Translations under genes and position numbers: made by a program
The notes under the pieces: model-generated
The model's input: the letters and a program-made list of their open reading frames with translations, nothing else
Told to the model about the DNA's origin: nothing
The model's database searches: none
Shown: in pieces, positions 15,205 to 18,306 of the stretch
How positions within the stretch are numbered: the first letter of the stretch is position 1
How the letters are laid out: every line of letters starts with the position of its first letter
Source of the DNA: Bacteroidales bacterium
Lineage (GTDB): Bacteria > Bacteroidota > Bacteroidia > Bacteroidales > UBA932
Direction of reading: 5' to 3'
Assembly (NCBI GenBank): GCA_024401915.1
Contig: JAKSKA010000006.1
Span: forward strand, 1-18,306
DNA length: 18,306 nucleotides

Positions 15205-17066
15205 TTTGCTGCTCTGATTTCTTCTCTGAACCGTGGGTCTATGTTCCATATCTCCGAGATGGCGCTGCGGGCCGCCGTCGCCGGGGTGCCGCCGCCCTGG
15301 TACTGGGTACGCGTGGGCTCGGAATATACTGTGCTGGTAATGGTGTATTGCGGGTCGTCGGAGGGGAAGAAGGCCACGAAGGTGCCTTGATACTTCTTGC
15401 GCCCCTGCTCGTCCGTATAGCCGCTCGCGCCGAACGAGCCGAAGGAGGTTCCGGTCTTCCCGGCCACCTTGCAGGGAACGCCCCTGAGGCTCCATTTCGC
15501 CGTACCGTCGCTTACGACGCCTTCCAGGGCGCGTGTCAGCGTGTCGGCGACAGCCCTCGAGCAGACGGATGCGTTCAGCACGGCGGGACCGCGCTTGTCG
15601 GTCACGATGCCGTGGAGTTCGATGTCCTCGACAAGGTAGGGTTTCATCATCCTTCCCTTGTTGGCTATGGCATTGTAGAAGGTCAGGATATGCATCGGAG
15701 TCTCCTCCGTTGCGTATCCGAAGCCGATACGGCCGAGTATGTTGTTGGACCAGGCCGTGTTCTTCGGGCTGAGGACCGTGGGTGCCGGCATACCGTCGAG
15801 GTCGAAATCGAAGGCTTCGCCGAGCTTGTAGTCATAGATGTTCTGGATGAAGCGCTCGGGATGCTTTCCATAGTTTTTCACCGCCAGGGATGCGAACACG
15901 AAGTTGGAGGAGATGTTGAGGCCTTCTCCAATCGTGATGCGGTCCTTGCCGTGGTCCCTGCGGAAATCGGCTATATGCTGGTCCCTGATGTCCGTACCGG
16001 CCACCTGGATGGAGGATGTGGGGAAGCTTTCGTCGAGACTCTTCACGTAGCCGTCGCTCAGAACGGACATAAGGGTCACGGTCTTGAATACCGATCCCGG
16101 CTCGCACTTGCGAGTCACCGCGAAGTTCTGGACCTCTTCGTATCTCCCGGTCTTCGGGTTGCGGGTGAGGTTGACCATCGCGCGTATCGCTCCCGTCTTC
16201 GTCTCCATCAGGACGAGGCTTGCTCCGACAAGGTCCTCCTTCTCTTCCACCTCGCTTCTGAGTGCCTTGTCGGCAATATCCTGATAATCAATGTTTATTG
16301 TAGTGCGGAGGTCGCGTCCTGCAACCGGTTTCACCCTGGAGCTGTCGTTGTTGACGACGAGCCCCTCATCGGTGTGGCGCAGCCATTCGTGTCCCTCGCT
16401 GCCGTGGAGTACGTAGTCGAACTTGCCCTCGAGGCCGATGTGGCTGTTGGCTATCTCCTTGTTGTTGCGGACGAAGCCTATGGTACGGCGTGCGAGTTCG
16501 CCGTAGGGGTACTGGCGTATTATCTCCGTCTCCGTTATCAGCCCGCTCTTGTAGCGTCCTTCGCGGAAGAGGGGGAACTGGCAGACCTTGTTGTAGGTGT
16601 TGTGGTCGATGCGCCCTCCTATCTTGAGGTAGCGCTTGCCCGTCTCGCGTCCGTTGATTATGGCGTTGTAGTGCTGGTTGGAGGTCTTCTCGGGGAAGAC
16701 TTCCTCCAGTTCGAGCGAGAGCTCGCGTGCCTTCTCCCTCCATTCCAGCTCCAGCCTCCGGCCTTCCTCCTTGTTCTTCTTGGACTTGAAGAACTCCTTG
16801 CGGACTGTGCAGTCCATATAGAGCTGGTAGCTCGGACAGGAGATTGCCAGCAGACGGCCTTCACAGTCGATGATGTTGCCGCGGGCAGGCTCGATGGAGG
16901 TGTAGGTGCTCCTGTTCTGGAGGGCTTTGGATATCTCAGGGTTGGGCTTGAAGAAGATCATAAGATAGAGAAGCTTGACCATCAGGACGATGGACAGCAG
17001 AAGCGCTCCGGCATACATCACGTACACCGCGAACCCTATCTTGTCTCTTTTCTTATTGCTATCCAT
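15201..17066 (-). CDS. ftsI: Septal peptidoglycan transpeptidase FtsI (class B penicillin-binding protein)
   Basis: FtsI cross-links the stem peptides of new septal glycan and is the target of several beta-lactams. The 621-residue protein has a cytoplasmic start, one membrane helix at about 11-39, and a periplasmic pedestal domain that begins with ARGNIID at 61-67. The transpeptidase domain follows, with the catalytic SVFK at 325-328 (nucleophile Ser325), SSN at 386-388 and KTG at 537-539. The protein ends about 80 residues after KTG and shows no PASTA repeat. It lies 3 bases after ftsL and overlaps murE by 4. Position between ftsL and murE, together with ftsW in the same operon, identifies it as the division PBP rather than an elongation PBP2. 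Confidence 0.97.
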   Translation of the reverse strand: MDSNKKRDKIGFAVYVMYAGALLLSIVLMVKLLYLMIFFKPNPEISKALQNRSTYTSIEPARGNIIDCEGRLLAISCPSYQLYMDCTVRKEFFKSKKNKEEGRRLELEWREKARELSLELEEVFPEKTSNQHYNAIINGRETGKRYLKIGGRIDHNTYNKVCQFPLFREGRYKSGLITETEIIRQYPYGELARRTIGFVRNNKEIANSHIGLEGKFDYVLHGSEGHEWLRHTDEGLVVNNDSSRVKPVAGRDLRTTINIDYQDIADKALRSEVEEKEDLVGASLVLMETKTGAIRAMVNLTRNPKTGRYEEVQNFAVTRKCEPGSVFKTVTLMSVLSDGYVKSLDESFPTSSIQVAGTDIRDQHIADFRRDHGKDRITIGEGLNISSNFVFASLAVKNYGKHPERFIQNIYDYKLGEAFDFDLDGMPAPTVLSPKNTAWSNNILGRIGFGYATEETPMHILTFYNAIANKGRMMKPYLVEDIELHGIVTDKRGPAVLNASVCSRAVADTLTRALEGVVSDGTAKWSLRGVPCKVAGKTGTSFGSFGASGYTDEQGRKKYQGTFVAFFPSDDPQYTITSTVYSEPTRTQYQGGGTPATAARSAISEIWNIDPRFREEIRAAK

Positions 17067-17069
17067 TGC

Positions 17070-17429
17070 TTATTTCTTCAATACCGTTGCCCTTTTTTCA
17101 GCCTCCTTGACATCCGACCCCATATCCTGCAGCATCTCTTCGACGGTGGAGCGTCTCGTCAGGCTCACCACCTCGTAGGTCTTCTGGGCGTTCGAGATCT
17201 CCAGTTCCCTCAGTATGGCCTTGTTCTTCTCCACTTCCGCCATCGTGCCTTCGATTGCGAGTGATGCCCATATTATCATCGCAAAGAGGAAGAAGAGCCA
17301 GGCGATGTGGGGCAGGAACCTGTCCACCTTCAAGCGGAACAGGAATTCCCCTCTGAGTATGGCGGGGATGCTGTTCTTTATGAAGGTCAGGATGTCGCCC
17401 AGCTTGAATGTCTTGTTCTCTTCCATCAT
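17070..17429 (-). CDS. ftsL: Cell division protein FtsL-like
   Basis: FtsL is a small bitopic protein that forms a coiled-coil complex in the divisome and helps activate FtsW-FtsI. The 119-residue product has a cytoplasmic start of about 37 residues, a single membrane helix at about 39-60, and a periplasmic heptad-like segment at 62-92 (EVEKNKAILRELEI and onward), then SLTRRSTVEEML at 89-100, which is the pattern seen in Bacteroidota FtsL after the coil. Sequence conservation is low in this family, so the call relies on topology and its place between rsmH and ftsI. An AAGGAGG lies upstream of the start. The annotated ATG at 17429 overlaps the rsmH stop; a second ATG follows at once (17426) and sits 7 bases from that motif, so either could be used. 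Confidence 0.85.
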   Translation of the reverse strand: MMEENKTFKLGDILTFIKNSIPAILRGEFLFRLKVDRFLPHIAWLFFLFAMIIWASLAIEGTMAEVEKNKAILRELEISNAQKTYEVVSLTRRSTVEEMLQDMGSDVKEAEKRATVLKK

Positions 17430-18306
17430 TGCTCCTCCTTGCCTTTTTTCTCCGCGACACGCAGTTTGGCGCTGCGCGCCCTCGTGTTCGCCGCAATCTC
17501 GCTTTCCTGCGGCAGTATCGGTTTCCTGTTCACGGCTGCGAGAGGGGAGAGGCTGCGTCCGAAGATGTCCTTCTCCTCCCGTCCTTCCACGTTGCCCGTC
17601 CTGATGAAGTTCTTGACCATCCTGTCCTCCAGCGAGTGGTAGGTTATGACAGCGAGCCTTCCTCCGGGCTTGAGCGCGCGCACCGCACCTTCCAGGAACT
17701 TCTCGAGGGAACGCATTTCCTGGTTCACCTCTATCCTCAGGGCCTGATAGACCTTCGCGAGGAATTTGTGAGAAGCGAAAGAAGGCAGGGCTGCCGCAAT
17801 GGCATTGTCGAGGTCGTCGGTGGTGGAAAGGGCGGCGGAGGCGCGCGCAGCCACTATGAGCTGGGCTATGCGCCTGGCGTTGTCCACTTCACCATAGAGC
17901 TTGAAAATCCTTTCCAATTCTTCTTGCGTATAAGAATTGACAATGTCGGCTGCGGTCAGTTTGCCCTGCACGTTCATTCGCATATCGAGCGGGGCGCAGA
18001 ATCTGAAGGAAAATCCCCGTCCGGCGGTATCCACCTGATGGGAACTTATGCCCAGGTCGGCGATAATGCCGTCGAAAACGCCTTCACCGACGGGACCTCC
18101 CGTCATCTGCGCCGCGTAATTGTATATGAATCTGAAATTATTGTGGACAAGAGTGAATCTCCCGTCATCGGGAGCGTTTGCGAGAGCATCGGCGTCCCTG
18201 TCGAAGGCCACGAGCCGTCCCGCGGGACCGAGTCTTCTCAATATCTCCGAGGAGTGTCCGCCTCCGCCGAACGTAGCATCGGCGAAAGTGCCGTTTTTCC
18301 GGGGGG
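17426..18306 (-). CDS. rsmH: 16S rRNA (cytosine(1402)-N4)-methyltransferase RsmH, 5' end beyond window
   Basis: RsmH (MraW) methylates the exocyclic nitrogen of C1402 in 16S rRNA using S-adenosylmethionine. The visible part is 292 residues, open at the right edge; the missing start is roughly 20-30 residues, including the usual HxPVLL motif. SAM-binding motif I is DATFGGGGHS (near 18251-18280), followed by AFDRD, then ADLGISSHQVD, GFSFR with LDMRM, YQALRIEVNQE, ITYHSLEDRMVK and the end segment NTRARSAKLRVAEK. All are diagnostic. A TTG at 18241 can be read as a start but is internal, because the SAM motif continues in frame upstream. It overlaps ftsL by 4 bases and heads the cluster as usual; mraZ, if present, would be outside the window. 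Confidence 0.97.
   Translation of the reverse strand, partial: PRKNGTFADATFGGGGHSSEILRRLGPAGRLVAFDRDADALANAPDDGRFTLVHNNFRFIYNYAAQMTGGPVGEGVFDGIIADLGISSHQVDTAGRGFSFRFCAPLDMRMNVQGKLTAADIVNSYTQEELERIFKLYGEVDNARRIAQLIVAARASAALSTTDDLDNAIAAALPSFASHKFLAKVYQALRIEVNQEMRSLEKFLEGAVRALKPGGRLAVITYHSLEDRMVKNFIRTGNVEGREEKDIFGRSLSPLAAVNRKPILPQESEIAANTRARSAKLRVAEKKGKEEQ
17434..17440 (-). promoter_or_regulatory. ftsL: Shine-Dalgarno-like motif ahead of ftsL
   Basis: The bases AAGGAGG on the coding strand lie 4 bases before the ATG at 17429 and 7 before the ATG at 17426. They also encode the Lys-Glu-Glu end of RsmH, so they may be there by chance. Most other starts in the window lack such a motif, as expected for Bacteroidota, whose genes rely little on it. 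The better spacing favours the second ATG slightly. Confidence 0.35.

Noticed and set aside
13852..15495. A longer murE starting at 15495
   Set aside because: The extra 97 residues are an out-of-frame reading of ftsI, rich in Arg and His, and do not resemble MurE.
15180..17264. A 694-codon open frame on the plus strand opposite ftsI and part of ftsL
   Set aside because: It mirrors the codons of ftsI in a G+C-rich gene, has no family-like motifs, and the opposite strand carries all three penicillin-binding motifs.
17426..18241. rsmH starting at the TTG at 18241
   Set aside because: The frame is open upstream and encodes the SAM-binding DATFGGGGHS, so the true start lies beyond the window.
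1..18306. CRISPR arrays, tRNA or rRNA genes, insertion sequences, phage genes, defence systems
   Set aside because: No regularly spaced repeats, RNA gene signatures, transposase or integrase motifs were seen; the whole span is filled with core genes.

Overview
The window carries sixteen genes, all on the minus strand. They are packed so tightly that no gap between genes exceeds about 12 bases. It is the classic division and cell wall (dcw) cluster of a Bacteroidota bacterium, most likely Bacteroidales. The evidence for that placement is the gene order (rsmH-ftsL-ftsI-murE-mraY-murD-ftsW-murG-murC-ftsQ-ftsA-ftsZ with no murF inside), the look of the FtsL, FtsQ and GltX proteins, G+C-rich codon use, and mostly weak or absent Shine-Dalgarno sequences. 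I cannot name a genus from the sequence alone.

Layout in the direction of transcription (right to left). Positions 18306-17426 hold rsmH, cut by the right edge of the window. Then come ftsL, ftsI, murE, mraY, murD, ftsW, murG, murC, ftsQ, ftsA and ftsZ, ending at 4003. The run continues without a break into gltX, rpiB, truB, an exported glycerophosphodiester phosphodiesterase, and a lipoprotein of the C26 glutamine amidotransferase family that is cut by the left edge. Nearly every junction is a 1-19 base overlap or a gap of 2-4 bases; the widest gap, 12 bases, follows truB. I see no internal promoter, terminator, tRNA, rRNA, CRISPR array, insertion sequence or repeat.

The cluster covers these steps. 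MurC, MurD and MurE build the UDP-MurNAc tripeptide; the MurE signature points to meso-diaminopimelate. MraY and MurG make lipid I and lipid II. FtsW polymerises glycan and FtsI cross-links it at the septum. FtsL and FtsQ are divisome scaffold proteins, and FtsA anchors the FtsZ ring to the membrane. RsmH, GltX and TruB serve translation, and RpiB serves the pentose phosphate pathway. The last two genes encode exported enzymes that probably act in the periplasm or at the envelope.

This is an ordinary core region, and I do not see an undescribed system in it. The points most worth a second look are the start of murC (an in-frame TAG exactly where the family's first strand should be, with unusual codon use just after it), the trimmed first domain and DNSR signature of MurE, a hydrophilic insertion in TruB, the FtsA and FtsZ linkers, and the run of non-dcw genes fused to the end of the operon.
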